DNA from: Rhizobium sp. Q54
GTDB taxonomy: Bacteria; Pseudomonadota; Alphaproteobacteria; Rhizobiales; Xanthobacteraceae
Length of the DNA: 59,945 bases
Assembly: GCA_945907045.1 (NCBI GenBank)
Contig: CAMDSH010000023.1
Span: 1-59,945, forward strand
Direction of reading: 5' to 3'
The notes beneath the pieces were generated by a model, which saw nothing but the letters and a program-made list of their open reading frames with translations, had not been told where the DNA came from and searched no databases. A program made the translations under genes and the position numbers. Below, in pieces: positions 40,208-49,222 of the stretch. The stretch's first letter is position 1; each line of letters starts with the position of its first letter.

Positions 40208-40924
40208 TCATTCCGCCGGTACGCCTTCATGCGTGAGCATGGCGGCGGCGGCGGCCTGTTCGGCGGCGCGCTTGGAGCTGCCCATGCCCTCCGCCGGCGG
40301 CCGGTCGGGCAGCGTCACGGCGACGCGGAACTCGGGATCGTGCTGCGGCCCGGTTCGCTCTAATTCTTTATACGCGGGCGTCGGCAGTCCGCGCGACTGC
40401 GCCCATTCCTGCAAGATCGTTTTCGGGTCGCGCAGCGGACGCGCAGGCTTGAGCATGCGCTCTTTCCAGAACCGCTCGATCATCGCGGCTGCAGGCTTGT
40501 ATCCGCCATCGATGAAAACCGCGCCGATCAGCGCTTCGCACACATCAGCCAAGATTGTAGAGCGGTCGCGCCCTCCGGCATTCGACTCGGAATTACCGAG
40601 CTTCAACGACGGCCCGAGATTCATCGCCCGCGCCACATCCGCGCAAGCCTCCCGGCGCACGAGGTCGGCCAGGCGGCGCGAGAGTTCGCCCTCATTGGCT
40701 TTCGGAAAGGTGCGGAACAACATGTCGGAAACCACGAGGCCGAGCACATGGTCGCCGAGAAATTCCAGCCGTTGATAACTATCGACGCGATTTTGCGGGC
40801 CGCCGGAAATCGCCGAAATGTGCGTGAGCGCGCGCTCAAGCAGCGCCTTGTCGTCGAATTTATAGCCGATCTCGATTTCGAGCCCGGCCCTATCCTTGGT
40901 TTTGGCTTTGGCCTTGCGGCTCAT
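40208..40924 (-). CDS. rnc: Ribonuclease III
   Basis: A 238-residue dsRNA endonuclease that processes rRNA precursors. The catalytic signature is RLEFLGDHVL (52-61) with the acidic DVCEALIGAVFIDGG further on; the dsRNA-binding domain is at about 160-235. The start overlaps the lepB stop (ATGA). The N-terminus is Lys-rich (MSRKAKAKTKD). Same order lepB-rnc-era-recO as in other alphaproteobacteria. Confidence 0.96.
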   Translation of the reverse strand: MSRKAKAKTKDRAGLEIEIGYKFDDKALLERALTHISAISGGPQNRVDSYQRLEFLGDHVLGLVVSDMLFRTFPKANEGELSRRLADLVRREACADVARAMNLGPSLKLGNSESNAGGRDRSTILADVCEALIGAVFIDGGYKPAAAMIERFWKERMLKPARPLRDPKTILQEWAQSRGLPTPAYKELERTGPQHDPEFRVAVTLPDRPPAEGMGSSKRAAEQAAAAAMLTHEGVPAE

Positions 40925-41670
40925 CGAACGATCGTGAACAACCGGCTCCAACGCACCGACATCGGCCAGCGCCAGAATTCCCAGGCGCGCTCACCTTCGT
41001 AGACCGAAAAGAAAACGAGTTGTGCGCGGCCGATGATGTTTTCGAACGGCACCGTGCCGACTTGGCTAAAGCGGCTATCGGTGGAGTTGTCGCGGTTGTC
41101 GCCCATCATGAAATATTCGCCGGCGGGCACCGTGTAAACCTGCGTGTTGTCGGCAAAACCGTTATCGACGAGATCGAGCGAATAATAGTTCACGCCGTTC
41201 GGCAGCGTTTCGCGCCAGCGCTTGACGCGCACCGCGCGCGAACCCTCCTCGGTTTCGATGAAATCCTCGGCGCGCTCGCGCTTCACCGGCACGCCGTTGA
41301 TGTTGAGCACGCCTTCGACCATCTGGACGCGGTCGCCGGGCAGGCCGATGACGCGCTTGATGTAATCGGTCGAGGTGTCCTTCGGCAGGCGAAACACAAC
41401 CACGTCGCCGCGCTCGGGCTGCGAGCCCATGATGCGCCCGCTGAACAGCGGCGGCGACAGCGGCAAGGAAAAATGGCTGTAGCCGTATGAATATTTCGAG
41501 ACGAACAGATAATCGCCGACGAGCAGCGTCGCCTTCATCGATCCCGACGGAATATTGAACGGCTGAAACAGGAACGTGCGGATGACGAGCGCTATGATCA
41601 GCGCGTGGAAAACCACACGGACGGTTTCACCAATACCGCCTTCTTTTCCTTTTGTGGATGTCACGCTCAT
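40921..41670 (-). CDS. lepB: Signal peptidase I
   Basis: A 249-residue inner-membrane protease that removes signal peptides from Sec and Tat substrates. Catalytic Ser44 in IPSGSM and Lys105 in YIKRVIGLPGD; one N-terminal membrane helix (VVFHALIIALVIRTFLF) and the conserved GDNRDNSTDSR box. It is the likely processor of the many exported proteins in this window. Confidence 0.96.
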   Translation of the reverse strand: MSVTSTKGKEGGIGETVRVVFHALIIALVIRTFLFQPFNIPSGSMKATLLVGDYLFVSKYSYGYSHFSLPLSPPLFSGRIMGSQPERGDVVVFRLPKDTSTDYIKRVIGLPGDRVQMVEGVLNINGVPVKRERAEDFIETEEGSRAVRVKRWRETLPNGVNYYSLDLVDNGFADNTQVYTVPAGEYFMMGDNRDNSTDSRFSQVGTVPFENIIGRAQLVFFSVYEGERAWEFWRWPMSVRWSRLFTIVR

Positions 41671-41796
41671 CGGCCTCTCGTTGAATAGGCACGCGCCCCG
41701 CCCGGCGACCTTGTAGCCGCCCGCGCGTTCAGGCGAAAGAGCGGCGAATGTGCCTGATAAGTAGTTGAATATACTCGAATTAGGACCGCGGCGGAT

Positions 41797-42204
41797 TCAA
41801 GGCGCGCCCGCGCCATTAGCCGAAATGATGACAAGCGCCTGCGCCATCGGTCCCTCGTCAGTCAGCGTCACATCGATGCGCGCTTGGCAGCCTTTCGGCG
41901 TGATCGCCTGCAGCCGCTTGAGCGCGCCGCCTGTGAGCTTCATGGTCGGCGCGCCGGACGGCAAATTCGTCACGCCCATGTCGCGCCAGAACACGCCCGC
42001 GCGCAGGCCGGTGCCGAGCGCCTTGGAACAAGCCTCCTTGGCGGCGAAACGCTTGGCGTAGGTCTCGGCACGGTTCGCCCGCCGCTCGGCTTTCGCGCGC
42101 TCAGTGGCTGTGAAGATGCGGTCGAGAAAGCGGTCGCCGAAACGCTCGATGGTACGCTCGATGCGCCGCACGTCCACGATGTCGGAGCCAACGCCGAGGA
42201 TCAT
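41797..42204 (-). CDS. acpS: Holo-ACP synthase
   Basis: A 135-residue enzyme that attaches 4'-phosphopantetheine to acyl-carrier protein. The Mg-binding residues are in [11 protein letters not shown] (Asp8) and [15 protein letters not shown] (Glu57). It overlaps pdxJ by four bases, while a 126-base gap to lepB suggests an extra promoter there. Confidence 0.94.
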   Translation of the reverse strand: MILGVGSDIVDVRRIERTIERFGDRFLDRIFTATERAKAERRANRAETYAKRFAAKEACSKALGTGLRAGVFWRDMGVTNLPSGAPTMKLTGGALKRLQAITPKGCQARIDVTLTDEGPMAQALVIISANGAGAP

Positions 42205-42968
42205 GATTTTTTCCGCCCGCGGTCCATCGCCGCGCGCATCAGCTTCACCGATTGCTTGAGACCGTCATATATCGCCTCGCCGATCAGGTAGTGGCCGATA
42301 TTGAGTTCGACAATTTCGGGAAGCGCGGCGATGGTTTCGGCGGTTGCATAATTGAGGCCGTGACCGGCGTGCACTTCGAGACCGAGTTTTTTTGCCATTC
42401 TTGCGCCGTCGCGAATGCGCTGCCATTCCGCGTCCGCTTGCACGGCTTGCCCTTCCGACAAGGCATCGCACCACGCGCCGACATGAATCTCGATCACCGG
42501 CGCCTTGATGCGCACCGCCATTTCAATCTGGCCCGGCTCGGCTGCGATGAAGAGCGATACGCGAATGCCAGCATCTTTGAGTTTAGCGACCACCGGCGCG
42601 AGCATATTGTGCTGGCCCGCGACATCCAGCCCGCCTTCGGTGGTGCGCTCGGTGCGCTTTTCCGGCACCAGGCAGGCTGCATGCGGTTTCGTTTTGAGCG
42701 CTATTTCCACCATCTCCGGCGTCGCTGCCATTTCGAAATTCAGCGGCTTGGTGATTTCGGCTTTCAGCCGCGCAATATCGTCATCGCGAATATGCCGGCG
42801 GTCCTCGCGCAAATGCGCGGTGATGCCGTCGGCGCCCGCCTCGATAGCGAGTTTCGCAGCACGCACGGGATCGGGATGGCGTCCGCCGCGCGCGTTGCGG
42901 ATGGTGGCGACGTGGTCGATGTTGACGCCGAGACGCAGGTGAGCCGGCGCATGAACAGATTTGGCCAT
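42201..42968 (-). CDS. pdxJ: Pyridoxine 5'-phosphate synthase
   Basis: A 255-residue TIM-barrel enzyme that makes pyridoxine 5'-phosphate from deoxyxylulose phosphate and aminoacetone phosphate. Family motifs: [39 protein letters not shown] (here [16 protein letters not shown]) and HAGHGLNY. It sits four bases after rel and overlaps acpS. Confidence 0.96.
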   Translation of the reverse strand: MAKSVHAPAHLRLGVNIDHVATIRNARGGRHPDPVRAAKLAIEAGADGITAHLREDRRHIRDDDIARLKAEITKPLNFEMAATPEMVEIALKTKPHAACLVPEKRTERTTEGGLDVAGQHNMLAPVVAKLKDAGIRVSLFIAAEPGQIEMAVRIKAPVIEIHVGAWCDALSEGQAVQADAEWQRIRDGARMAKKLGLEVHAGHGLNYATAETIAALPEIVELNIGHYLIGEAIYDGLKQSVKLMRAAMDRGRKKS

Positions 42969-42972
42969 GTAA

Positions 42973-45312
42973 CTATCCGTTCACCCGCTCCACTTTCGCC
43001 ACCACCGCCTTTGCGCGCAGTTGCGCGATGATGGCGGTGAGATGCTTGAGATCATAGACCTCAAGATCGATCAGCACGTCGGTGAAATCGGGTGCGCGCC
43101 GCGTCATGCGGATATTGTCGATGTTGCCGTCGTGCTCGGCGATCACTTGCGTGATCTGCGCGAGCGAGCCCGGCTCGTTCACCGACTGCACCGTAAGCTG
43201 AGCGGGAAAACGCTGCGGACTGCCGTCGTCGTCCCAGCGCACGTCGAGCCAGCGCTCCGGCGTCTCTTCAAATGCCTTCAATGAAGGAGACTGAATTGGG
43301 AAAATGGTGATGCCCTCGCCGGGAATAAGAATGCCGACGATACGATCCCCCGGCACGGCGCCACCGTTGGGTGCAAAGCGCACCGGCAAATCGCTGTTGA
43401 TGCCGCGAATGGGAATCGAAGGCCCCTGCTCGCTCGTTCCCATGCCAGGAATTTTGAATTTCACGGATTTGAGTTTTTTCAATCCGAACCAGCCGCTTTC
43501 CGGTTTCGGCTTCGTCGCCAGCGCAGCCGCTGCACGCTCTTCCTTGTAGTCGGGATACATGGCGCGGGCTACGTCAGACGCACGCATCTCGCTGCGCCCG
43601 ACCGCCGACATCACATCATCGAGCGAAGCGCGAGCAAGGCGCGGCAACGCGCCGGTGAGCTTCTCGTCAGAATAGGCAATCTTCGCGCGCTCGAACAACC
43701 GCTCGACGATGCGCCGCCCCAAACCCGCATATTGCGTGCGCACCGCCGCGCGCGTTGCACGCCGGATCGCCGCGCGCGCCTTGCCGGTGACGACGATCGA
43801 CTCCCACGCAGCCGGCGGCGCCTTCTGCGCCTTTGAGGTGATGATCTCGACTTCATCGCCATTGCCGATTTCCGACACCAGCGGCGCGATCTTGCCGTTG
43901 ATCTTGCAGCCGACCGCGGTGTTGCCAACGTCAGTGTGCACTGCATAGGCAAAATCGATCGGCGTTGCGTGGCGCGGCAACGCAATCAGCTTGCCCTTCG
44001 GCGTGAAGCCAAACACCTGATCGTGGAAGAGTTCGAGCTTGGTGTGCTCGAGGAATTCTTCCGGGTTCGATCCTTCCGCCAGCAACTCGATCGTGCGCCG
44101 CAGCCATGCATAGGCGCTCGACTCGCGCGAAAGCATTTCTGTCGGCGTGCCGGCGTTGTCCTTGTAGAGCGCGTGCGCGGCAATGCCGTATTCGGCGATC
44201 TCGTGCATATCGGTGGTGCGGACCTGCAGTTCGACGCGCTGCTTGCCGGGACCGATGACGGTGGTGTGGATCGAGCGGTAATCGTTCTGCTTCGGCGTCG
44301 AGACGTAGTCCTTGAAGCGGCCCGGCACCACGGGCCAGGTGGTGTGGACGATGCCGACCGCCTGATAACAATCGGCAACCGTCTTGACGACCACGCGGAA
44401 TCCGAAAATATCCGAGAGCTGTTCGAAGCCGACCGATTTGCGCTCCATCTTGCGCCAGATCGAATAAGCCCGCTTGCGCCGCCCGCTCACGGTCGCGGCA
44501 ATCCCGCGGTCGGCGAGCTTGCGGGTGAGCTGATTCTCGATCTCCGTGATCAGCTGCTTGTGCCGCTCGGCGAGTGCATTGAGCCGTCCGCTGACGACCT
44601 CGTATGCCTCCGGATAAAGCTCGCGGAACGCCAGATCCTCCAGCTCCTCGCGCATCTCGTGCATGCCCATGCGGGCTGCGAGCGGCGCGTAAATGTCGAG
44701 CGTTTCCTCGGCGACGCGCTTGCGCGATTCCTGCACCATGTATTCGAGCGTTCGCATGTTGTGCAGGCGGTCGGCGAGCTTGACGAGCAGCACGCGTACA
44801 TCGTCGGCGATAGCGAGCAAAAGTTTGCGAAGGTTCTCCGCCTGCTTCGCTTCCTTGGTGACGAGGTCGAGCTTTTTCAGTTTCGTGAGGCCATCGACCA
44901 GCGCACCGATGTCGCCGCCGAACAACGAGTCGATTTCCGCGCGGGTGGCGGCGGTGTCCTCAATGGTGTCGTGCAGCAGCGCCGCCGCGATGGTGGCGTC
45001 GTCGAGCTTCAAATCGGTGAGGATCGCCGCGACCTCGATGGGATGGGAAAAATACGGATCGCCGGAGGCGCGCATCTGCTCGCCATGCGCCTTCATGGCG
45101 TAGACGTAGGCGCGGTTGAGCAGGGCTTCGTTGGTATTCGGATTGTAGCGGCGCACGCGCTCGATCAGATCGACCTGCCGCATCATCTGCGGCTTGCGTG
45201 ATTTCGTTGTCTTTCCAATGGCTTGTGCGGCGTAATTAATGCTGCGCTCCAGCGGCGCCCGGGTGCGGGCCTGCTTCTGCATGCGCGGCAAATCGGTGCG
45301 CGAGCGCGCCAT
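42973..45312 (-). CDS. rel: Bifunctional (p)ppGpp synthetase/hydrolase Rel
   Basis: About 779 residues, controlling the stringent alarmone. Domains in order: HD hydrolase (about 75-190, [10 protein letters not shown] and LLHDTIEDT), RelA/SpoT synthetase (about 245-400, [18 protein letters not shown], the motif of dual-function enzymes), TGS (about 430-500) and a C-terminal ACT. The ATG at 45312 has GGAAGGAAATC before it and is chosen; the open frame continues to 45453 across the rpoZ terminator. Starts at 45186/45183 would give the more usual shorter N-terminus. Confidence 0.94.
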   Translation of the reverse strand: MARSRTDLPRMQKQARTRAPLERSINYAAQAIGKTTKSRKPQMMRQVDLIERVRRYNPNTNEALLNRAYVYAMKAHGEQMRASGDPYFSHPIEVAAILTDLKLDDATIAAALLHDTIEDTAATRAEIDSLFGGDIGALVDGLTKLKKLDLVTKEAKQAENLRKLLLAIADDVRVLLVKLADRLHNMRTLEYMVQESRKRVAEETLDIYAPLAARMGMHEMREELEDLAFRELYPEAYEVVSGRLNALAERHKQLITEIENQLTRKLADRGIAATVSGRRKRAYSIWRKMERKSVGFEQLSDIFGFRVVVKTVADCYQAVGIVHTTWPVVPGRFKDYVSTPKQNDYRSIHTTVIGPGKQRVELQVRTTDMHEIAEYGIAAHALYKDNAGTPTEMLSRESSAYAWLRRTIELLAEGSNPEEFLEHTKLELFHDQVFGFTPKGKLIALPRHATPIDFAYAVHTDVGNTAVGCKINGKIAPLVSEIGNGDEVEIITSKAQKAPPAAWESIVVTGKARAAIRRATRAAVRTQYAGLGRRIVERLFERAKIAYSDEKLTGALPRLARASLDDVMSAVGRSEMRASDVARAMYPDYKEERAAAALATKPKPESGWFGLKKLKSVKFKIPGMGTSEQGPSIPIRGINSDLPVRFAPNGGAVPGDRIVGILIPGEGITIFPIQSPSLKAFEETPERWLDVRWDDDGSPQRFPAQLTVQSVNEPGSLAQITQVIAEHDGNIDNIRMTRRAPDFTDVLIDLEVYDLKHLTAIIAQLRAKAVVAKVERVNG

Positions 45313-45425
45313 GATTTCCTTCCGGAGCGGGCGCCTCACGAGGGTCACCGGCTCCATGGATATAGATATCACGCCGCCTTGGCGGACCCGCAAGGGAACT
45401 GTGGATTCCCTTTCCCAATAGCAAA

Positions 45426-45448
45426 CGGCCCGGCTTTGGGCCGGGCCG
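45426..45448 (-). terminator. Terminator-like hairpin between rpoZ and rel
   Basis: CGGCCCGGC/GCCGGGCCG is a nine-pair hairpin with a five-base loop, 35 bases past the rpoZ stop, followed on the minus strand by TTTGC. The short T-tract suggests partial read-through into rel. Confidence 0.6.
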
Positions 45449-45482
45449 CGCATGAAATCTGCGGGAAACGATCGTTAAGCCA

Positions 45483-45878
45483 TCATTCCGCGTCGTCTTC
45501 CGGCACTTCCTCGGGCGGAGCCAAGCCTTCAAGGCCCTTGAGCAGCTCTTCCTCTGTCATGCGGTCGACGGTGACTTCCTTGTCATCGGAATCGACGTTG
45601 GCGCCGGGTGCGGCACCAATGAGCGGAACTTCGGGCTCCGGTTCATCGACCTCGACGTATTTCTGCAGCGTGTGGATGAGGTCCTCTTTCAGGTCCTCGG
45701 GAGAAACCGTGGTGTCGGCGATCTCGCGCAGAGCCACAACCGGGTTTTTGTCGTTGTCGCGATCGATGGTGATCTGCGAACCGGACGAAATCATGCGCGC
45801 GCGATGGCTCGCGAGCAGCACGAGATCGAAGCGGTTCTCGACCTTATCGATGCAATCTTCGACGGTGACACGTGCCAT
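45483..45878 (-). CDS. rpoZ: RNA polymerase omega subunit
   Basis: A 131-residue subunit that helps assemble RNA polymerase and can mediate (p)ppGpp response. The N-terminal domain has [30 protein letters not shown] and the acidic C-terminal tail (DDAE). AGGAG precedes the ATG. It is upstream of rel on the same strand, linking polymerase and alarmone genes. Confidence 0.95.
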   Translation of the reverse strand: MARVTVEDCIDKVENRFDLVLLASHRARMISSGSQITIDRDNDKNPVVALREIADTTVSPEDLKEDLIHTLQKYVEVDEPEPEVPLIGAAPGANVDSDDKEVTVDRMTEEELLKGLEGLAPPEEVPEDDAE

Positions 45879-46231
45879 CGGCTTGTCACTCCTAGAATGG
45901 AACTTTTGGTTGAATGTCGCGCTTAAGTATCCTCATCGGAACCAAAGTTCAAGCGCGATTATTCGCTTGTAGCTATGCGCGATGATTTGTCCGCAATTTT
46001 GGCTTGGCCGCCGCCCGGTCAATCTGTTAGCAAAAGAACAGGGAACCGCGGTGGCGGCCATCCGATTTATACTATCGGAGCGTCCGCAACCGTGAGGGCA
46101 CCGACCGGCTTTACCGGCGGCGCCTTATTCTACCCGTTCCCGTTAACGACGATCTGCCGCCCCGCTCCCGCCGTCATGCACGGTGCCGAGCCGTCGACCC
46201 ATTAACGATTTGAGCACGAGTGAGAAGTCAC
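45879..46231. other. Divergent rpoZ/NYN intergenic region with interleaved inverted repeats
   Basis: About 350 bases without a supported gene. Upstream of rpoZ there are two inverted-repeat pairs in ABA'B' order: A AACTTTTGGTT (45901-45911) with A' AACCAAAGTT (45940-45949), and B TCGCGCTT (45917-45924) with B' AAGCGCGA (45951-45958). The order means they cannot both form a simple hairpin; a pseudoknot or overlapping operators is possible. A weak promoter for rpoZ (TTGAAC..GATACT on the minus strand) overlaps them. An open frame of 76 codons at 45975-46205 has no ribosome-binding site and is dismissed. Confidence 0.45.
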
Positions 46232-46888
46232 ATGACCCATCCATCAGCCCAGAACGAAAAAACCGCTTTGTTCATTGACGGCGCCAATCTTTACGCCACT
46301 GCCAAATCCCTCGGCTTCGACATCGATTACAAGCGGCTGCTGCGTGAATTTCAGTCGCGCGGAAATTTGCTGCGCGCGTTCTATTACACCGCCGTGATCG
46401 AGCATGAGGAATACTCCTCCATCCGGCCGCTGATCGACTGGCTGGATTACAACGGCTATTCCGTCGTCACCAAGGCGACGAAGGAATTCGTCGACCAGAC
46501 CGGCCGCCGCAAGATCAAGGGCAACATGGACATCGAGCTTGCGGTCGATGCCATGGAGCTGGCGCCGAACATCGATCACATGGTGCTGTTTTCCGGTGAC
46601 GGTGATTTCCGCTCGCTGGTCGAGGCCGTGCAACGCCGCGGCGTGCGCGTGACCGTGATTTCGACCGTCTCGACACAGCCGCCGATGATCGCCGACGAAT
46701 TGCGCCGGCAGGCCGACGTGTTCACCGACATCGTGGAATTGCAGCCGAAGATTGGCCGCGATCCGTCCGAGCGCACCCCGCGCGCGCCGCGCGACGACCG
46801 CGAAAGTCTGCAGCACACGCCGCAATTCCTGCAGCGGCCCGCAGTGCCGCAGCGAGTCGGCGCCGGCGACGACTTCGAAAACGATTAA
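46232..46888 (+). CDS. NYN/LabA-family RNase-like protein
   Basis: A 218-residue PIN-like protein (DUF88). The acidic metal site is intact: TALFIDGANLY (Asp16), GNMDIELAVD (Asp100, Asp105) and LFSGDGDF (Asp123, Asp125). Such proteins are predicted RNases or RNA-binding regulators. The C-terminal 45 residues are Arg/Pro-rich and disordered. ATG chosen over a GTG four codons upstream. It is followed after one base by the uracil-DNA glycosylase gene. Confidence 0.9.
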   Translation: MTHPSAQNEKTALFIDGANLYATAKSLGFDIDYKRLLREFQSRGNLLRAFYYTAVIEHEEYSSIRPLIDWLDYNGYSVVTKATKEFVDQTGRRKIKGNMDIELAVDAMELAPNIDHMVLFSGDGDFRSLVEAVQRRGVRVTVISTVSTQPPMIADELRRQADVFTDIVELQPKIGRDPSERTPRAPRDDRESLQHTPQFLQRPAVPQRVGAGDDFEND

Positions 46889-46889
46889 G

Positions 46890-47552
46890 ATGCCCGCGCC
46901 GGCTGCGCCGGACATAACAAGCGAACCCGCGCGCAATTGCCCGCTGTGTCCGCGCCTCGCCGGATTCCGCAAGCAATGGCGCGAGCGCGAGCCATCCTGG
47001 TTCAACGCGCCGGTTCCGGCATTCGGCCCGCTCGATGCGCGCGTTGCAATCGTCGGGCTGGCGCCCGGCCTGCAAGGCGCCAATCGCACCGGCCGGCCAT
47101 TTACCGGCGATTTTGCCGGCGATTTGCTGTACGCGACCTTGAGCGAATACGGCTTTTCGCGCGGCGAGTTTCAGGCGCGGCCGGATGACGGACTGACTCT
47201 CGTCGACTGCCGCATCATCAACGCGGTACGCTGCGTGCCGCCGGAAAACAAGCCGACGACCGTCGAGATTGCCACCTGCCGGAAATTTCTCACCCCCGCG
47301 CTCGCCGAGATGTCGAAGCTGCGCGCCATCGTCGCATTGGGGCGCATCGCGCATGACAGCGCCGTCGTTGCACTCGGGGCCAAGCGATCAAAAAACGCTT
47401 TTGGCCACGCCAGCACACACAAGCTCGGCGCGCTCACGCTGTTTGATAGCTATCACTGCTCGCGCTACAACACGAACACCGGCGTGCTGACGCCGAAGAT
47501 GTTCCGCGCCGTGTTCAAGGCCGTACGAAGTTACTTGGACGCGGGCGCATGA
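46890..47552 (+). CDS. Uracil-DNA glycosylase, family 5 (UdgB type)
   Basis: A 220-residue 4Fe-4S glycosylase that removes uracil and other deaminated bases from DNA. The family-5 motif is GLAPGLQGANRTGRPFTGD (56-74); four Cys (17, 20, 115, 130) fit the iron-sulphur cluster. The second motif reads YHCSRYNTNTG. Its stop codon lies inside a palindromic repeat, so the last residue or two may be repeat-derived. Confidence 0.9.
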   Translation: MPAPAAPDITSEPARNCPLCPRLAGFRKQWREREPSWFNAPVPAFGPLDARVAIVGLAPGLQGANRTGRPFTGDFAGDLLYATLSEYGFSRGEFQARPDDGLTLVDCRIINAVRCVPPENKPTTVEIATCRKFLTPALAEMSKLRAIVALGRIAHDSAVVALGAKRSKNAFGHASTHKLGALTLFDSYHCSRYNTNTGVLTPKMFRAVFKAVRSYLDAGA

Positions 47553-47592
47553 TCCCGAAAAGTGGAAACCGGTTTTCGGATCAGATCATGCG
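47546..47592. repeat. Rhizobiales palindromic repeat, copy 2
   Basis: Outer arms CGCATGATC/GATCATGCG and inner arms CCGAAAA/GGTTTTCGG match copy 1 at 38446. The TGA of the glycosylase gene (47550-47552) and the TGA of the peroxiredoxin gene on the other strand (47586-47588) both fall inside the arms. Confidence 0.85.
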
Positions 47593-48161
47593 CGTGAAAA
47601 TTGAATCCATTCCAGCACGACTTCGGCGTTCTTGTCCGGCGGAAACACCGGATAGAATGTTTTCGTGATGATGCCGTCGTCGATAATGAGCGCCATGCGC
47701 TTGTGCAACGTCATGCCGGCAACGCTGAATGTCGGCAGCTTGATCGCGCGCGCGAAAGCGAGCTTGTCGTCGGACAGCACCGGGAACGGCAAATGCAGCC
47801 GCTCCGCCGCCTCGCGCTGATAAGGCGTGTCCTGCGTGGACAGCCCGAAAAGGTGAGCAACTCCCAGTTTCTTCAGTTCGGCGAAATGATCGCGGAAGCC
47901 GCACGATTGCGGCGTGCAGCCGCGCGCGCCGGGAATGGCGTCCCAGCCATCCGGCGGATCGACGCCAGGAACGCCGGTGCGCGGATAAATGTAGACAACC
48001 GTGCGGCCCCTGAGCTTCGACAGTTTGACGGGCGCGCCGTCAGTTGCGGGCAGCGCGATATCCGGTAACTTCATGCCGGTGAGATGTTTCGCCGCGCCGT
48101 CATCAGTTGGCGCCGGAATACCGGAGGGAAGATTGAGTGGATTGTGAATGAGTTCCGCCAT
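47586..48161 (-). CDS. Peroxiredoxin
   Basis: A 191-residue thiol peroxidase of the AhpC/TSA-BCP group. The peroxidatic Cys82 and a second Cys87 are in GCTPQSCGFRDHF. An unusual insert of about 18 residues separates YPRTGVPG (59-66) from GCT, where family members usually read straight through P-G-C-T. Cytoplasmic. Monocistronic, ending within a palindromic repeat. Confidence 0.85.
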   Translation of the reverse strand: MAELIHNPLNLPSGIPAPTDDGAAKHLTGMKLPDIALPATDGAPVKLSKLRGRTVVYIYPRTGVPGVDPPDGWDAIPGARGCTPQSCGFRDHFAELKKLGVAHLFGLSTQDTPYQREAAERLHLPFPVLSDDKLAFARAIKLPTFSVAGMTLHKRMALIIDDGIITKTFYPVFPPDKNAEVVLEWIQFSRA

Positions 48162-48191
48162 GCCCGCCTCACCTGTAATTTTAAGCTGAAA

Positions 48192-48677
48192 TCATTTGCA
48201 CGCTTGCAGGAAGGCCGCAGCCTTCGCCTTCAGTCCCGTCACCGGCCAGGTCGCGGGTTTGATTGATCCGCTCACGGCAATCGGTTTCTCCGCGGTAAGT
48301 ACTTTGAACAAAGTGTCGTCGCGCGTGATCTTGGTGCGCAACTCGGTGCCTGCGGTCATTTGAAAGTCGGCGCTCTTGCGCGAATTTCCGGCCAGCGTCG
48401 TCATCGTGCCGGCGCTTGCAAACGTCACCGTCACCGGTTCGCCGTTGCCTTTTCCCACCGAGGTGTTGGCGCCAACGCCGACTTCGATCGAGCCATCCGC
48501 GCGGCAATGCGCCCAGAACTCCTTGTCGACTTCGACTTCACCGGAGGAAGCTTGCAGATAGGCCCTGCCCTGTTTCTTGCTAACCTGCCATCCAATCTCG
48601 GCCGATGCCGTGATGGGCAACAGCAGAACGGCACCGCCGACCAGAACGCGCAACAACGGGGGCATCACATTTCTCAT
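48192..48677 (-). CDS. Exported hypothetical protein
   Basis: A 161-residue protein with a signal peptide (LLRVLVGGAVLLLPITASAE), overlapping the VOC gene stop by ATGA. The mature part is beta-rich with two Cys (HCRADGS and FLQACK), probably a disulfide-bonded periplasmic beta domain. No family recognised. The frame extends upstream to 48836 but that part is a shadow of the VOC gene. Confidence 0.75.
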   Translation of the reverse strand: MRNVMPPLLRVLVGGAVLLLPITASAEIGWQVSKKQGRAYLQASSGEVEVDKEFWAHCRADGSIEVGVGANTSVGKGNGEPVTVTFASAGTMTTLAGNSRKSADFQMTAGTELRTKITRDDTLFKVLTAEKPIAVSGSIKPATWPVTGLKAKAAAFLQACK

Positions 48678-49060
48678 GACTGGTACGACATGAATTCCAT
48701 CAGCGAGCCGTCGGGATCGCGGAAATAAACGCTGGTGCCCGCGCCCTTCGCGCCGGAGCGCTGCATCGGGCCACGCTCGACCGCAATGCCGCAGGCTTCG
48801 AGATGCTTTATCGCGTCCGCAATCGGGCCCGTCCATTCAAAGCACAGATCGCTGTTGCCTGGCATCACGGGCAGCCGGGCCACTTCCGCCGGCTTCACGC
48901 CGGGGCCGTGCACGTTGAGCTGGTTTTCGCCAAAGCGATAGGCAAAACCGCCCGCCGGGCGCGTTATCAGCTCCGCGCCCATAACCTGCGTGTAAAATTT
49001 GTTCGATCGCTCCCAGTCGGAAACGTGTATAACGCAATGATCTAATTTGATATTTTTCAC
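48674..49060 (-). CDS. VOC-family (glyoxalase-like) protein
   Basis: A 128-residue single vicinal-oxygen-chelate domain: IKLDHCVIHVSDWERSNKFY, FRDPDGSLMEFMSY. His (DHCVIHV) and Glu (MEF) are candidate metal ligands. The start is GTG at 49060 with GGGAGG six bases upstream; an ATG at 49102 would add 14 residues. Substrate unknown. It diverges from the exported SOD gene; the gap contains the palindrome GACGGC-ATCC-GCCGTC (49095-49110). Confidence 0.82.
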   Translation of the reverse strand: MKNIKLDHCVIHVSDWERSNKFYTQVMGAELITRPAGGFAYRFGENQLNVHGPGVKPAEVARLPVMPGNSDLCFEWTGPIADAIKHLEACGIAVERGPMQRSGAKGAGTSVYFRDPDGSLMEFMSYQS

Positions 49061-49222
49061 TTCCCGCCTCCCACTCGCGAAAAAGTGTACTGCGGACGGC
49101 ATCCGCCGTCACATGCATTCCGTATCTGCGTTGTTCGTACCTTTGATGCCGTCTCCTTGTGGGGGGACCAAGGCTACCTTTGAGACTAGGCAACGACACC
49201 ATTCATTTCAGGGAGAGATTCT

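Noticed and set aside
45975..46205. 76-codon open frame in the rpoZ/NYN gap
   Set aside because: No ribosome-binding site, no signal peptide or domain, mixed codon bias.
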